A DNA stretch of 64,000 nt from Aedes albopictus (taxonomy: Eukaryota > Arthropoda > Insecta > Diptera > Culicidae): NCBI RefSeq assembly GCF_035046485.1, contig NC_085137.1, positions 250,641,233 to 250,705,232 on the forward strand, read 5' to 3'. Under the pieces are notes generated by a model. That model was not told the origin of the DNA. It was given only the letters and a program-made list of their open reading frames with translations, and searched no databases. The translations under genes and the position numbers were made by a program. Shown piece after piece: positions 42,900-52,584 of this stretch. Each line of letters opens with the position of its first letter. Position 1 is the stretch's first letter.

Positions 42900-45800
42900 C
42901 TATGAACTAGAACTTATCCTACTTTTAAACATATGCTTAGTCACATTAAAATCAAAATTTACAGACACTTTATTAAAACGACGACAACAAACATCAAATG
43001 GATTATTTTGTCCAAAAAGAGTACGATGAAGGGGATTACGAAGAAAGTCAGCCCGTCTGGTTCTTCTGGGCGGAACGTTGAGAAGTATGTTGCTCAGCAG
43101 TAACGGGCAGTCCACATTGTCACGCATGATGTCAAACACAAAGAGGCGCTGCAATAAAATCCTCCTACTTTCCAAGGTTGGCAGGTGTATCAAAGCACTA
43201 CGATGTTCGTATGGTGGCAGTCGAATGGGATCATTCCACGGCAGTTGACGCAGTGCGAATCGAAGGAAGTTTCGTTGAATACGTTCAATGTGGTGTTTAT
43301 GAACGGCATGGTAGGGCGCCCACACGAGCACGCCGTATTCTAGTATACTGCGCACTAGTGTGCAATACAAACTCTTCAAACAGTACACATCCGTGAAATA
43401 CTTTGTGTTCCGCTTGATGAATCCAAGAATTGCAAATGCCTTTGCAATCGTTGCTGCAATGTGTTGTGCAAAGTTTAGCTTGCTATCCAACAGCACACCT
43501 AGGTCCCTGATAGCATCAACTCTGGCGATAGAAGTTGTTGACATCCTGTAGTCGAAACCGATTTTACTTCTTGAGCGGCAAAACGAAATCACATTACATT
43601 TCCGGATATTTAATTCCATTCCATTGAGCAGGCACCAGTTCGATAGTCTGTCGATGTCAGCTTGAAGTGCACAGCATTCCACAAGCGAAGAAATTGTGCG
43701 AAAAAATTTCAAGTCATCAGCAAACATGAGTTTCGGAGATTGTATGGTTTCGCAAAGGTCGTTGATAAAAAGTATGAAGAGAAGAGGGCCCAAGTGACTA
43801 CCTTGGGGTACCCCGGATGTAATGCCAAAAGCATCCGAGTTCGTTCCACTGATGCGCACGTAAGCGCTTCGTCCAGTAAGATATGACAATATCCACCGTG
43901 TCAACCAGCTTGGTAAGCCCATTCTGTCCAATTTATCAACAGCCAATAAGTGGGGCACTCTGTCGAACGCTTTGGTAAAGTCGACATACACGGCATCTAC
44001 TTGCTGTCGCTTTTCCAAAGTATTTACCAACGTTGAGACGTATGTCATCAAATTGGTAGTAGTAGAACGTTTTTTAACAAATCCATGTTGGAATTCGGAA
44101 ATGACATGTTTCACTTGTGGATATAGCGAATCATGCACTAGGCTTTCAAAAACTTTCGGCATGCAGCTCAGAATGGAAATACCACGGTAGTTCTCCACAT
44201 CATGAACCGTACCCGACTTGTGAATCGGCGTTATGGCAGCAGTTTTCCATACATTCGGAAATATTCCTTCCGCAACGGATCGGTTGAAAAGAATAGCAGC
44301 TGGAACTGCAAGCGATTCGGCACAGCTCTTGATAAACAGCGGAGGTAGATGATCCGGTCCAGCGCCTTTACTGCCATCCAACCCTCGCAGCTTGCGTAGA
44401 ACTTCATCCGGAGAAAAGTTGAAGCGGGCCACGTTCAAATCATATTGGGGCAAATTGCTCAAGTACGCGTCTGACGAAGGTGATCGGTTATTACTTAGCA
44501 CACTTCGAAAGAAGGCCGAGAACAGATTTGCTGAGTCAACTGGAGTATCGGCTGTCATTCCGTTGTAACATACACGCTGAGGAATTCCATTAGATTGCTT
44601 CCGGCTTCTGACGAATGACCAGAACGACTTGGGATCCTGTTTGATGCTCTCTTCGGTGCGTCGAATGTAGCAGCTAAAGCATTGCTCATGCAAAGAGTTA
44701 TATTCGCCCTCTAAAGCACGCAGCTCAACTTTACGCTGTTCATTCCTTGTCCGAAAATAACGTTTTCTCGCTTTTCGCAGACGGTTTCGTAGATGCCGCA
44801 GTTCGTTGGTCCACCAAGGTTGTCTCCTCTCCCAACGTGGACGTTGTTGCTTCACTGGAACATTTACACGGAGAATATCGTACACACGCTCATAAAAATT
44901 TGCAACAGCATCGTCAAGGTTGCACCCATTCAGGCATTCATCCCAACGCACTGAGGTGAGTGAGAGGTTGAGCGACTCGAAATCACATTGGCTAAAATCA
45001 AAGTTGAGGGGGTCAACACCGCTCCAACCATCACATCTTCCTATGATTTCAAATTTCATCACGAATGGCATATGATGACTGTCAATTTTCATCAGTGGTG
45101 ATGGAGGCTCCAGTAGCTCAACGTTATTCATCCCATTCACAAAAACTAAATCGAGAAGCCTCCTATTTGCATTCGTCAAATAATTAATTTGAAACAGCCC
45201 GCTACCTACAACCGATTCAATGAGCGCTATCTCTTGCTCAGACGATGCATTGACCGGCAAAAAACAGTTCATTTCTTCCTCAAACATCCAACACAAGTTT
45301 GGCAGGTTGTAGTCACCTACGACTAGAACACGACCGTCGTCGCCAGCGAGATCGAGAAGAGTCCGAATACAGGTAGCATGTTGTTCATAGAGGATCGTTT
45401 CACTGTTCGGTGGCAGATAAATTGTGCAAATAAACAGCTCAAACTCTGGCAGTGAAACTCGAACAACGATTTGTTCTAATCGTCCACTACCTTCCACACA
45501 AACAGTAGAGCTTTGGATGCCATTTCTCACACCAATCAACACTCCACCACCACGGGAAAAGCGGCTGGTTTCCGAATTTCTATCCTGTCGATATATTGTG
45601 TAGTTGTGGGCGAGTTCAGAGTTGCAGATATTACTGTTGAGCCAGGTTTCGGTGAACGTAATGACGTCATAATCACAGCTGGACAAGGCCAATAACAAAC
45701 TGTTTGTTTTGGTACGTGGACATCGAACGTTTTGGTAGTAGAGTGTGAAGGTGTTGAGTTCGGTTGTACGGTCATTCAAAAACGGTTGGACTGAAGCGTG

Positions 45801-45965
45801 TGATGACGACGGATGCGTTGTTCGGAGCTGTGTGGTGATTCGTTGGTTGATGGTAGTGGGGTCAACAGTGCGGAGCGTTGCTTGACGATTATTGTTGTCG
45901 GGTTTCTCTCGGTGTTGGTTGGAAACGAAAAGTTTGGCGCGTTGATGAGGTGTGACTGAAATCAA
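42900..45965 (-). CDS. CR1-like LINE ORF2, endonuclease-reverse transcriptase
   Basis: 1021 codons. The N-terminal ~85 residues are a Thr/Asn-rich linker. Endonuclease motifs follow: YYQNVRCPRTKTN, FTETWLN, RGGGVLIGV, GDYNLPNLCW, LLDLVFVNG and DSHHMPFVMK. RT motifs are YRGISILSCMPKVFE, QHGFVKKRSTTTNL, VYVDFTKAFDRVPH, GVPQGSHLGPLLFILFINDL and MFADDLKFF (FADD near residue 749), then LGVLLDSKLNF. No RNase H is evident. The start ATG lies inside ORF1, so translation probably depends on reinitiation or a similar overlap mechanism. The length is usual for CR1-group ORF2. All catalytic residues looked for are present. Confidence 0.95.
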   Translation of the reverse strand: MISVTPHQRAKLFVSNQHREKPDNNNRQATLRTVDPTTINQRITTQLRTTHPSSSHASVQPFLNDRTTELNTFTLYYQNVRCPRTKTNSLLLALSSCDYDVITFTETWLNSNICNSELAHNYTIYRQDRNSETSRFSRGGGVLIGVRNGIQSSTVCVEGSGRLEQIVVRVSLPEFELFICTIYLPPNSETILYEQHATCIRTLLDLAGDDGRVLVVGDYNLPNLCWMFEEEMNCFLPVNASSEQEIALIESVVGSGLFQINYLTNANRRLLDLVFVNGMNNVELLEPPSPLMKIDSHHMPFVMKFEIIGRCDGWSGVDPLNFDFSQCDFESLNLSLTSVRWDECLNGCNLDDAVANFYERVYDILRVNVPVKQQRPRWERRQPWWTNELRHLRNRLRKARKRYFRTRNEQRKVELRALEGEYNSLHEQCFSCYIRRTEESIKQDPKSFWSFVRSRKQSNGIPQRVCYNGMTADTPVDSANLFSAFFRSVLSNNRSPSSDAYLSNLPQYDLNVARFNFSPDEVLRKLRGLDGSKGAGPDHLPPLFIKSCAESLAVPAAILFNRSVAEGIFPNVWKTAAITPIHKSGTVHDVENYRGISILSCMPKVFESLVHDSLYPQVKHVISEFQHGFVKKRSTTTNLMTYVSTLVNTLEKRQQVDAVYVDFTKAFDRVPHLLAVDKLDRMGLPSWLTRWILSYLTGRSAYVRISGTNSDAFGITSGVPQGSHLGPLLFILFINDLCETIQSPKLMFADDLKFFRTISSLVECCALQADIDRLSNWCLLNGMELNIRKCNVISFCRSRSKIGFDYRMSTTSIARVDAIRDLGVLLDSKLNFAQHIAATIAKAFAILGFIKRNTKYFTDVYCLKSLYCTLVRSILEYGVLVWAPYHAVHKHHIERIQRNFLRFALRQLPWNDPIRLPPYEHRSALIHLPTLESRRILLQRLFVFDIMRDNVDCPLLLSNILLNVPPRRTRRADFLRNPLHRTLFGQNNPFDVCCRRFNKVSVNFDFNVTKHMFKSRISSSS

Positions 45966-46692
45966 ATGGACGGAAGGTAATTCCCTTCTGCCATGACGAT
46001 GCAGACAGTGCTACGTCCTTCAGCCCTTGGTTCATCCTGACTTTGAAAGAGACGAATGAAAGTTCATCCAGAGATCTCCCTTCCGGTACTAGCTTGGCGA
46101 CATCGACAGTTTCATCAGTTTTGAGGTTGCTCTTTACCAGGTTTTCGATCTGCTGTGATGTTGCCTGCGGGTCGAAACCGGACAGATACAACCAAAACTT
46201 TTCTTCTGTGCGCGATGCAGCTAACGGGATGGATTCGTCAGCAGATATTTCTTTGGTGCCGACGGTTGTGTTGTCATGATGCAATGGTTCTTCGATGACA
46301 AGTCGTGGTCGTTTACGAGACGGTAACGGTGGTTGCGATCGTGGAGCGAGAGGTGTTGTTTGTGATGGCGTGCGTTGTAGGATAGCATTGATTTTGGTAG
46401 TGTTGAGTGCAATTTCTTTCCGCATTTCATCCAGTGCTTTGGTTTGTTGTTCGGCCATCATTTCCATAACACTGTTAGTGGAGGAAATGGCCTGACGAAA
46501 ATTAGCGTTTTCCATCATCTTTGCGCATGCTTCGCACATCCAATAGAGCTGGGAACAGGCAGCTACACTGTTGCGCATTTCAGAGGACTGATGCGCGCAT
46601 TCTAGATGAAACGTTGACCTACAGAAACCCTTGCACACAATTTCATCAGTTTGGTTCACCGTCTGTGTGCAAGCGAAGCAAATAGACTCCAT
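45889..46692 (-). CDS. CR1-like LINE ORF1 with PHD-like zinc finger
   Basis: 267 residues. Cys and His at residues 5, 8, 20, 24, 29, 32, 53 and 56 (CFAC, CKGFC, HLEC, WMCEAC) fit a C4HC3 PHD-like finger, as known for CR1-group ORF1 proteins. A helical, possibly coiled-coil segment follows (about 75-115: SVMEMMAEQQTKALDEMRKE). A basic patch (SRKRPRL) comes next, then a C-terminal domain with WLYLSGFDP and ITFRPFDF that may be RRM-like. Such proteins bind element RNA and act as chaperones in the RNP. It overlaps the ORF2 start by 77 bp. The ATG begins MESICFACTQ and is well placed. Confidence 0.9.
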   Translation of the reverse strand: MESICFACTQTVNQTDEIVCKGFCRSTFHLECAHQSSEMRNSVAACSQLYWMCEACAKMMENANFRQAISSTNSVMEMMAEQQTKALDEMRKEIALNTTKINAILQRTPSQTTPLAPRSQPPLPSRKRPRLVIEEPLHHDNTTVGTKEISADESIPLAASRTEEKFWLYLSGFDPQATSQQIENLVKSNLKTDETVDVAKLVPEGRSLDELSFVSFKVRMNQGLKDVALSASSWQKGITFRPFDFSHTSSTRQTFRFQPTPRETRQQ

Positions 46693-46900
46693 TGCTGGGG
46701 TTTGCTATCGGACGAAGTGGTGACTCCAGAAAAATGACAAAATTTCAGCTTAGAAATCGCAGCAATTCGTTGTACTCCAGGTGGCACGGATGGAACGATG
46801 AGGAAAATATCCGGTTTGGTGAGTAACACAACCAGAAAATATCGAGAACGTAGAAAAAAGTACAGAATTAGCACTCGGACAAAACAAACCTACTGAATTG

Positions 46901-47605
46901 TTTACCTCACAAACACAAACTACTCCATGATTTCTTATTCGTGAACAAAATGTGGGTTTTATGGTGTTATTCTGGGCACTATCAAAGTTACATCGAAAAG
47001 ATAATATGAAATCCCCGAAGGAATCCCGGGAGGATTTACAGAAGGAATCCTGAGAGGCATATCTGGTAGAGTTCTGAGAGAATCACAACTGTAAGCTTGG
47101 TGGGAATCCCAGAAATAGTCACAGAAGAAATCCCGGGAGGAATTGCTGTATAAATCCCGAGCGAGGATCCCGGCTCATAGAAAGAATTCCATTAGGATTC
47201 TCTGAATATGTTTCGACAGATCACTTTGAAAGTATGCTAAAAAAATGACAGAATGCTGAGTAAAATTTCTGAAAGAATCCTTTCATGATCTTCCAAAGCA
47301 ATTCTGGTAGAAATCCCTGAAGTTGTTCCTGAAGGAATCCCGTAAAGAATACCTGATGGAATCCTTAGAAAGATCATGACAGGCATGCCGGTCAGAAGCT
47401 GAGCAGGCATTCCTGCAAAAACCATAGAAGATGTCTCTATGATTTAGGATTGCCTGCAAACAATCTCGGAAGAAATATATATTTTTTCATATTTTTTGTC
47501 GGGAGGAATATCTTAAGGAATAACAGCAGGAATCCTGAAAGGAATCTTTGAAGGAATTCCTGCACAAATCCCTGAAAGAATACGGAAAAGAATAACTAAC
47601 AGAAT
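46901..47605 (+). repeat. 12-mer array, purine polarity, diverged
   Basis: GGAATCCCGGGAGGA, GAAGGAATCCTG and GGAATTCCTGCAC units from about 46985. The first ~80 bp (46901-46985) is probably LINE 5' flank. No coding evidence. Confidence 0.6.
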
Positions 47606-47623
47606 ACTTTCAGGATTTTCCAA

Positions 47624-47656
47624 TTGATTGATTTGTCTTTATTAAAAAGACTTTCA
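47624..47656 (-). mobile_element. 33-bp 5'-truncated LINE tail with 14-bp TSD
   Basis: The insert reversed reads TGAAAGTCTTTTTAATAAAG then ACAAATCAATCAA, a LINE 3' end with a CAAT-type tail. TCAGGATTTTCCAA occurs directly before (47610-47623) and after (47657-47670). The target is the 12-mer array. It is among the shortest retroposon insertions one could expect to recognise. Confidence 0.8.
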
Positions 47657-47670
47657 TCAGGATTTTCCAA

Positions 47671-47811
47671 AGCAAAATATCCCTGAAGAGAACTCCGGAG
47701 CAATCCATACAGCAATCTCGGAAGTAATATCTGAAGAAATGCTGGGAATAAACCTGGGAAGGTTCTCGAAAGGAATGCATGAAGAAATCCTGAAAAGAAT
47801 TCCTGAAGGTA
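47671..47811 (+). repeat. 12-mer array between the two LINE tails
   Basis: GAAGAGAACTCCGGAG and GAAGAAATCCTGAAAAG units continue the array in purine polarity. Confidence 0.55.
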
Positions 47812-47824
47812 TCTCAAAAAAGAA

Positions 47825-47869
47825 TTGATTGATTGATTTGTCTTTATTTGAGAGACTTTCAGCCCTTGG
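47825..47869 (-). mobile_element. 45-bp 5'-truncated LINE tail with 13-bp TSD
   Basis: The insert reversed reads CCAAGGGCTGAAAGTCTCTC, AAATAAAGACAAATCAATCA and further CAAT units. TCTCAAAAAAGAA lies on both sides (47812-47824 and 47870-47882). It shares its tail with the 33-bp insert 170 bp away, so the same LINE family inserted twice in the same orientation. Confidence 0.82.
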
Positions 47870-47929
47870 TCTCAAAAAAGAACCTCAGCTCATCTAATCT
47901 CATCTCAATTCTTCACACTACTTTCTAGC

Positions 47930-48300
47930 CTCTACCTTACTGTCTTCTTTGCCCTCTATTCCAACCCTCTATCCTACGCTCTATCATAACCTTCAACCCT
48001 ACCATCTGCCTTACCCTCTCAACTGTCCTCTACCACAAACACTGCCCTATCCTTTACCGTACCCTCTAGTCTATATTGTGATTAATCGTACCGTCTACCC
48101 TACTCTCTACCCTAACATTTTTCCTACCCTAAAACCTACACTCTATTCTACCCTTCTCCCTACCATCCACCCTATCCTCTACCCTAACCTTCTACTCCAC
48201 TCCCTCTACTCTATCCTTCACCCAAACCCTCTACCCGACCGTCTGCTCCACCCTTTATCCTACCCGCTACCCTACCATCTACCATGACTCTCTACCCTGT
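47930..48300 (+). repeat. CCCTCTA / CCCTACC degenerate satellite
   Basis: Repeats of CCCTCTACCCTA, CCCTCTATCC and similar over about 370 bp, irregular in length. The plus frame gives a 112-codon Pro-Tyr-Leu-rich translation (47949-48287) that is only the repeat. Scattered CCTAA words are not a regular telomere array. Confidence 0.75.
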
Positions 48301-48304
48301 GTCT

Positions 48305-49080
48305 CATAAAGCTCTACCATTCCGTGGCCACCATCTTAGGTGTGGTCCGCCATCTTGGGTTTCAAAATGGCGTCGGATATTCATTTTTGAGTTCTACTCA
48401 TGAAGCCCGATCGATAGATACCCATACTGCATAGTATCATAGCTCAAACTACCATTCCGTGGCCGCCATCTTGGATATAGTCCGCCATCTTGGATTTCAA
48501 AGTGGCGTTAAATATCGATTTTTTACATCTACTCATTATGCTCGATCGATAGATACCCATATTGCACGGTATCGTAGTTCAAACTACCATTCCATGGCCG
48601 TCATCTTGGATATAATCCGCCATCTTTGATTCCGAAATGGGGTCAAACATCGATTTTTAATTTCTACTCATGAAGCCCGATAGTTCGATACCCATATTGC
48701 ATGGTATCATGCTCAAACTACAATTCCGTGACCGCTATATCTTCGATATGATCCGCTATCTTCGATTTCAAAATGGAGTAAAATAACGATTTTTGACTTC
48801 TACTCATCAAGTCCGATCGATAGATGTCCATATTGCATCTATCGATCGGGCTTGATGCATGGTATTATAGATCAAACTACCATTCCATGGCCGCCATATT
48901 GGATATGGTCCGCCATCTTGGATTTCAAAATGGCGTCGGATATTAATGTTTGAGTTCTACTTGTGAAGCCTGATCGATAGATACCCATATTGCATAGTAT
49001 CCAAAGCAATGCGTTAAAAACATATATTCTGGAGTTTTTACCGCCATCTCGGAACCTAAGCCGCCATCTTGAATTTCAAT
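48305..49080 (+). repeat. ~135-bp tandem repeat (CCGCCATCTTGGAT type)
   Basis: About five units share CTACCATTCCGTGGCCGCCA, TCTTGGATATGGTCCGCCAT, TTCAAAATGGCGTC, CTACTCATGAAGCCCGATCG and ATAGATACCCATATTGCAT. Marks at about 48312, 48449, 48584, 48718 and 48880 give a spacing near 135 bp. The CATCTTGAATTTTGA phrase also occurs at 59890 in the satellite-bearing element, linking the families. Confidence 0.8.
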
Positions 49081-49165
49081 ATCCCTGCTACCACCTCCAC
49101 ATCCTAAGGAATGTGTATACCAAATTTGATTGAAATTTCTTGACGCATTTCAGAGTTATGCCTAT

Positions 49166-49262
49166 GTTCCGGCATACATATATACATACATACATACAGA
49201 CATATAAACATACAAATAGACAAACATACAAGCATATAAACATACAATTATACATACATCGA
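49166..49262 (+). repeat. TACA microsatellite
   Basis: TACATACATACATACAGACA and related words over about 95 bp, following a GCATTTCAGAGTTATG block. This order resembles the 3' part of the satellite-bearing elements (an ...GAGTTATG block then microsatellite), so the 135-bp array may belong to such an element. Confidence 0.7.
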
Positions 49263-49680
49263 CTTTTGTATGTATTGATTAACAACTCTGCCGAAGAAAT
49301 GAATTGTAAATTATTAACCATAGTCAAGATTCCAGGGAAATATTTTTTTTTCGCATTGGAAATGAAGCTCACAGATCGTGACAATATGCATTCTTTGCAG
49401 CATCGTTTACGCCACCTAGTGAACCAGTCACAAACTATATTGTCTACTATGAGCAAGGTATGGGTATGGAGAACATCTTCTCTGAAGAAAGTATTCTAAA
49501 ATTTTGCATAATTGTAGAGATATTCACATCAAAAGGACTGTCCTATTTACAGGACGCTGGGCGTTCGGGGCATCTGTCCTATAAATTGGACGCTGGGTGG
49601 ATATGTGTATACAAATAATGAATTCAATTGTAAACTATTATTACAGGGAAAGATTCTCACATTGCCTATATGTTGGGCTC
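49263..49680. other. No gene; short tandem duplication
   Basis: CTGTCCTATTTACAGGACGC and CTGTCCTATAAATTGGACGC (about 49538-49590) are two tandem, diverged copies; the first also contains an inverted CTGTCCT / AGGAC pair. No other feature. Confidence 0.45.
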
Positions 49681-49964
49681 AAATTGCAGTCCCTGAAATA
49701 AGGTCTGGAGAAATTCCTGCAGGAACTCGTCAAAATGTTAGGGTTGCCTGGAGCGATCCCTCAAAGAACTCCTGGAGGGACATGTAAGGAAAATGTATAA
49801 GGATTTTCTTAAAAAATCGTGGAAGAGGTATTTCAGTAGGAATCTCTGCAGGGTCTCATGAAGAAATGCCTTAGGGAATTCCTGAAGAAATACCCAAAGG
49901 AATTCCTGAAGTAATCCCAAGAGGAAATCCTTGAGAAATCTCTGAAGCGATGCCTGAAAGAATC
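49681..49964 (+). repeat. 12-mer array, purine polarity
   Basis: GGAATTCCTGAAG, GAGAAATTCCTGC and similar units up to the TIR element at 49972. The array resumes at 51277, so the element split it. Confidence 0.7.
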
Positions 49965-49971
49965 CCTAAAG

Positions 49972-51269
49972 CACATAACATAATTGCATTATACCATTGT
50001 CACCATACTGCCATTTTTCATTTATGTGAAGTTAAACAAATACTTCAATAATATATAGACTGGAAGCACGTCAAAATTCCAATAAAATATAAATTCTGAC
50101 GAAACTTTGTAAACTTTGGTCTAGAATGCGTTTTTCTTGTCTCAAATAAAAACATAAATCGATATGTAGTACGTGGATGTGTTGTGGAAACGGTAAACGC
50201 CGTCTAGTGGCAGAATTTTGAAACAAGTGTTGATTTTTATGTAAGTTCATTTCATACTGATCAACTTTGCCAAAGACACCAACTTTCTAATTTAGGCTGA
50301 TACAAATTTTATTTTGACTTTTTGTCTCCCCCCCCCCCCCTTTAAAAATTTTTGGTTGGAATTAGCATTTTGAGGGGGCAGAGAAAAAAATATTTATCAA
50401 AATATCGGGCTTTGGTGAAAATTCTTTAACAAATCCGATGAGTTTTTAATATTTTTCAGATTAAATGCTTTATTATTTTTATCCCCCCCCCCCCTCGACC
50501 CATCAAAGAGTGGTGGGACAAAAAATATAAAAAAAATATTTGTAACGGCCTTATCGAGATTCTGGGATATGTGATTTACTTGCTCACTAGCTCCGCCCAG
50601 TGGAGGAATTTCGAACTTCGCAACTCATCATCAGTGAGTTATTGGCGTACCCAACAACTTTCCCGAAGACACTATCCTTCCAAATTATCAGGGTCTTGAC
50701 CTGTCGCGTATCGTAACGTTTGCTTGGCAACCTGATATGGTTCCTGTAGTGCAATTTAGCATCAAACTGTTGATGGTCCCTCTAGCGGCCAAGTTTCCAA
50801 ATAATCATATGAACCAAAGTTCTAAATGGTAGATCTTATCAAGCCCTAAAACATTGCCGAAGAAAGTATTGCGCTAACTCTTAACACACCCGATATAATA
50901 GGCCACACCCCCAAAAATCCGAAATCCCATTAGCTCTTAGTCTCCTATTATGCGGATTCCTATTGCGCCCCCCGACCAGTGATCTTATAAGAGTCTCGAC
51001 TGTATAAAACTCGATATTGAGCTGAAACTCAAAAACTGTTCTACTTCATTTTTTTTTTTTTTTGAAGAACGGTTTCGAAATCAGCGCTAAATTATGCTTC
51101 AAAAATTTTGGTCGTTGACTGAGGTTCACGACTTTCGTTTTATTTTGTAAACTAGTGTTATCAATGACAGTTTAATCCCTTGTATACTAGATATACCAGT
51201 TCCGAGTGCTGGTGAAAGGATGCAACTTTTTCCTTCGTTTTGACTGTAGAGTTCCGCTTATGTTAGGTG
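49972..51269. mobile_element. 1.3-kb TIR element, 7-bp TSD, CACATAACATAA ends
   Basis: Left end CACATAACATAA; right end reversed CACCTAACATAAGCGGAACT. CCTAAAG flanks both sides (49965-49971 and 51270-51276). The subterminal interior matches the 424-bp element at 13234-13657 (GACGAAACTTTGTAAACTTT, AAATCGATATGTAG, GGATGTGTTGT). The central part adds about 900 bp with C13 and C14 tracts and the module shared with 3978-4130. No transposase frame. It may be the longer form from which the 424-bp element derived by deletion. Confidence 0.75.
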
Positions 51270-51276
51270 CCTAAAG

Positions 51277-51570
51277 GAATCTCTGGAGTAACTCTTGGAG
51301 ACATCCCTGAAGGAACTCCTGGAGGAATCCCTAGAGAAATCCCTACAGGAATTCCTGGAAGAATTTGTAGAGGAATCCTGAAGGAATCATTGGAGGAATT
51401 TCTGGGGAATTTTTAGAGGAATCCCTGGAGAAATTCCTGGAGGAATCGCTGGATGAATTCCTGGAGGAAACCCTGGAGAAATTCCTGGAAGAATCCCTGG
51501 AGAAATACCTGAAGAATTTCCAGGAGGAATCCGTGGAGGCATCTCTAGATGAATTTCTGGAGGCTATGGT
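51277..51570 (+). repeat. 12-mer array, purine polarity
   Basis: Well-preserved units (GGAATCCCTGGAGAAATTCC) continue the array from 49964. It ends at about 51570. Confidence 0.8.
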
Positions 51571-52584
51571 AGAACTGGCTTTGCCAGTCAGTCAAAACCA
51601 CTGCTTACCCGTTAATAACTTCATTACTTGGCGTACCTAATGTTATCCTCAGCCCGTTCCTTGCAACCAGAATTAAGAATGGCCATTAAGATGAGCCAAA
51701 GGGCATGTATTACATACCTACCAACAGTCTGACGCTGACCAACGACCACAACGATACCAAACAATACCATCAGAGCTCCTGGATTGCGTGAAAATATGTG
51801 TATTCGCCGTTCATTGACCATCAATCTCTAGTTTTTCCACAAAACCTAACAGCCAGCGGTCACCGCCGCCCATGCCAGTGGTCAGTGGAAGTGAAAATCT
51901 GGCTCCAGTCCGTCATTGCAGCGCACGTACCTACCAATAATAGTCCACCACCGCGCGCCGCCGTAGCCATCAATTATTCCTGGTCGCATTTTCCTTTGTG
52001 ATTTGAATCCCCGGTTCAGCTGGTTGCGTTGGTTGTTGCTGTTGTTATTGGGTGACTCATTATTTGGGAGAGCCGGTTGGTGTTTTTGTAGGTATTCTGG
52101 CCGACGCTTCCTTGTAGGTACGATTGTCATCATCATTACGAGTGGATCGACCCATGGGTTGAGTGATGGAAACATTTTTTTTTTAGGAAAATAACAACCA
52201 CGGAAACGGTGAATGCTATCAACGTAAAAACTGGATTACGTGGCAAACGTATGGGGTTCGGTGGAATTGACGCTAGTGGGATACCATCCTCTGAGCTAGC
52301 GTTGTAATATGACAATGTTATGAGACAAATTGATCTGATTAGCGATTAGTGAAACAAAAACGGTAACGGTATTTCTGATATGAGCAGCAGAGCTGGTATG
52401 AGGTAACAAATGTGTTATTGTGTTTGGCTATTCCATAAAAATATGGTCAATAAATTATTGAACCTGCACGGTAATGGCCCTTGATGAGTGTTCGGAATTG
52501 TGAGGGAGCAACAATTAATGACGTATCATTTTTTGTTCAATTTTGGACACCCTGTTCCCCATTGTAGCATGTTTTACAATGCCA
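51571..52584. other. No supported gene
   Basis: Short frames on both strands (for example 51882-52175) have Asn/Gln-rich or basic composition only. No known domain. Possibly unique host DNA. Confidence 0.45.

Larger units (their letters stand above)
42838..46900 (-). mobile_element. Apparently intact CR1-like LINE
   Basis: Two intact minus-strand frames (ORF1 45889-46692, ORF2 42900-45965) overlap by 77 bp in different frames. The 3' end is an AAATAAATAAATAAA tail just after a short 3' UTR. The 5' end is uncertain (between about 46700 and 46985, where 12-mer array begins). ORF1 with a PHD-like finger plus EN-RT ORF2 without RNase H fits the CR1 group (T1/Q relatives in mosquitoes). No disabling change was seen, so it is a candidate for a recently active copy. 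Confidence 0.85.

Noticed and set aside
47949..48287. 112-codon Pro-Tyr frame, or interstitial telomere (CCTAA)
   Set aside because: The DNA is an irregular CCCTCTA satellite. There is no regular CCTAA array, and flies and mosquitoes lack TTAGG telomeres.
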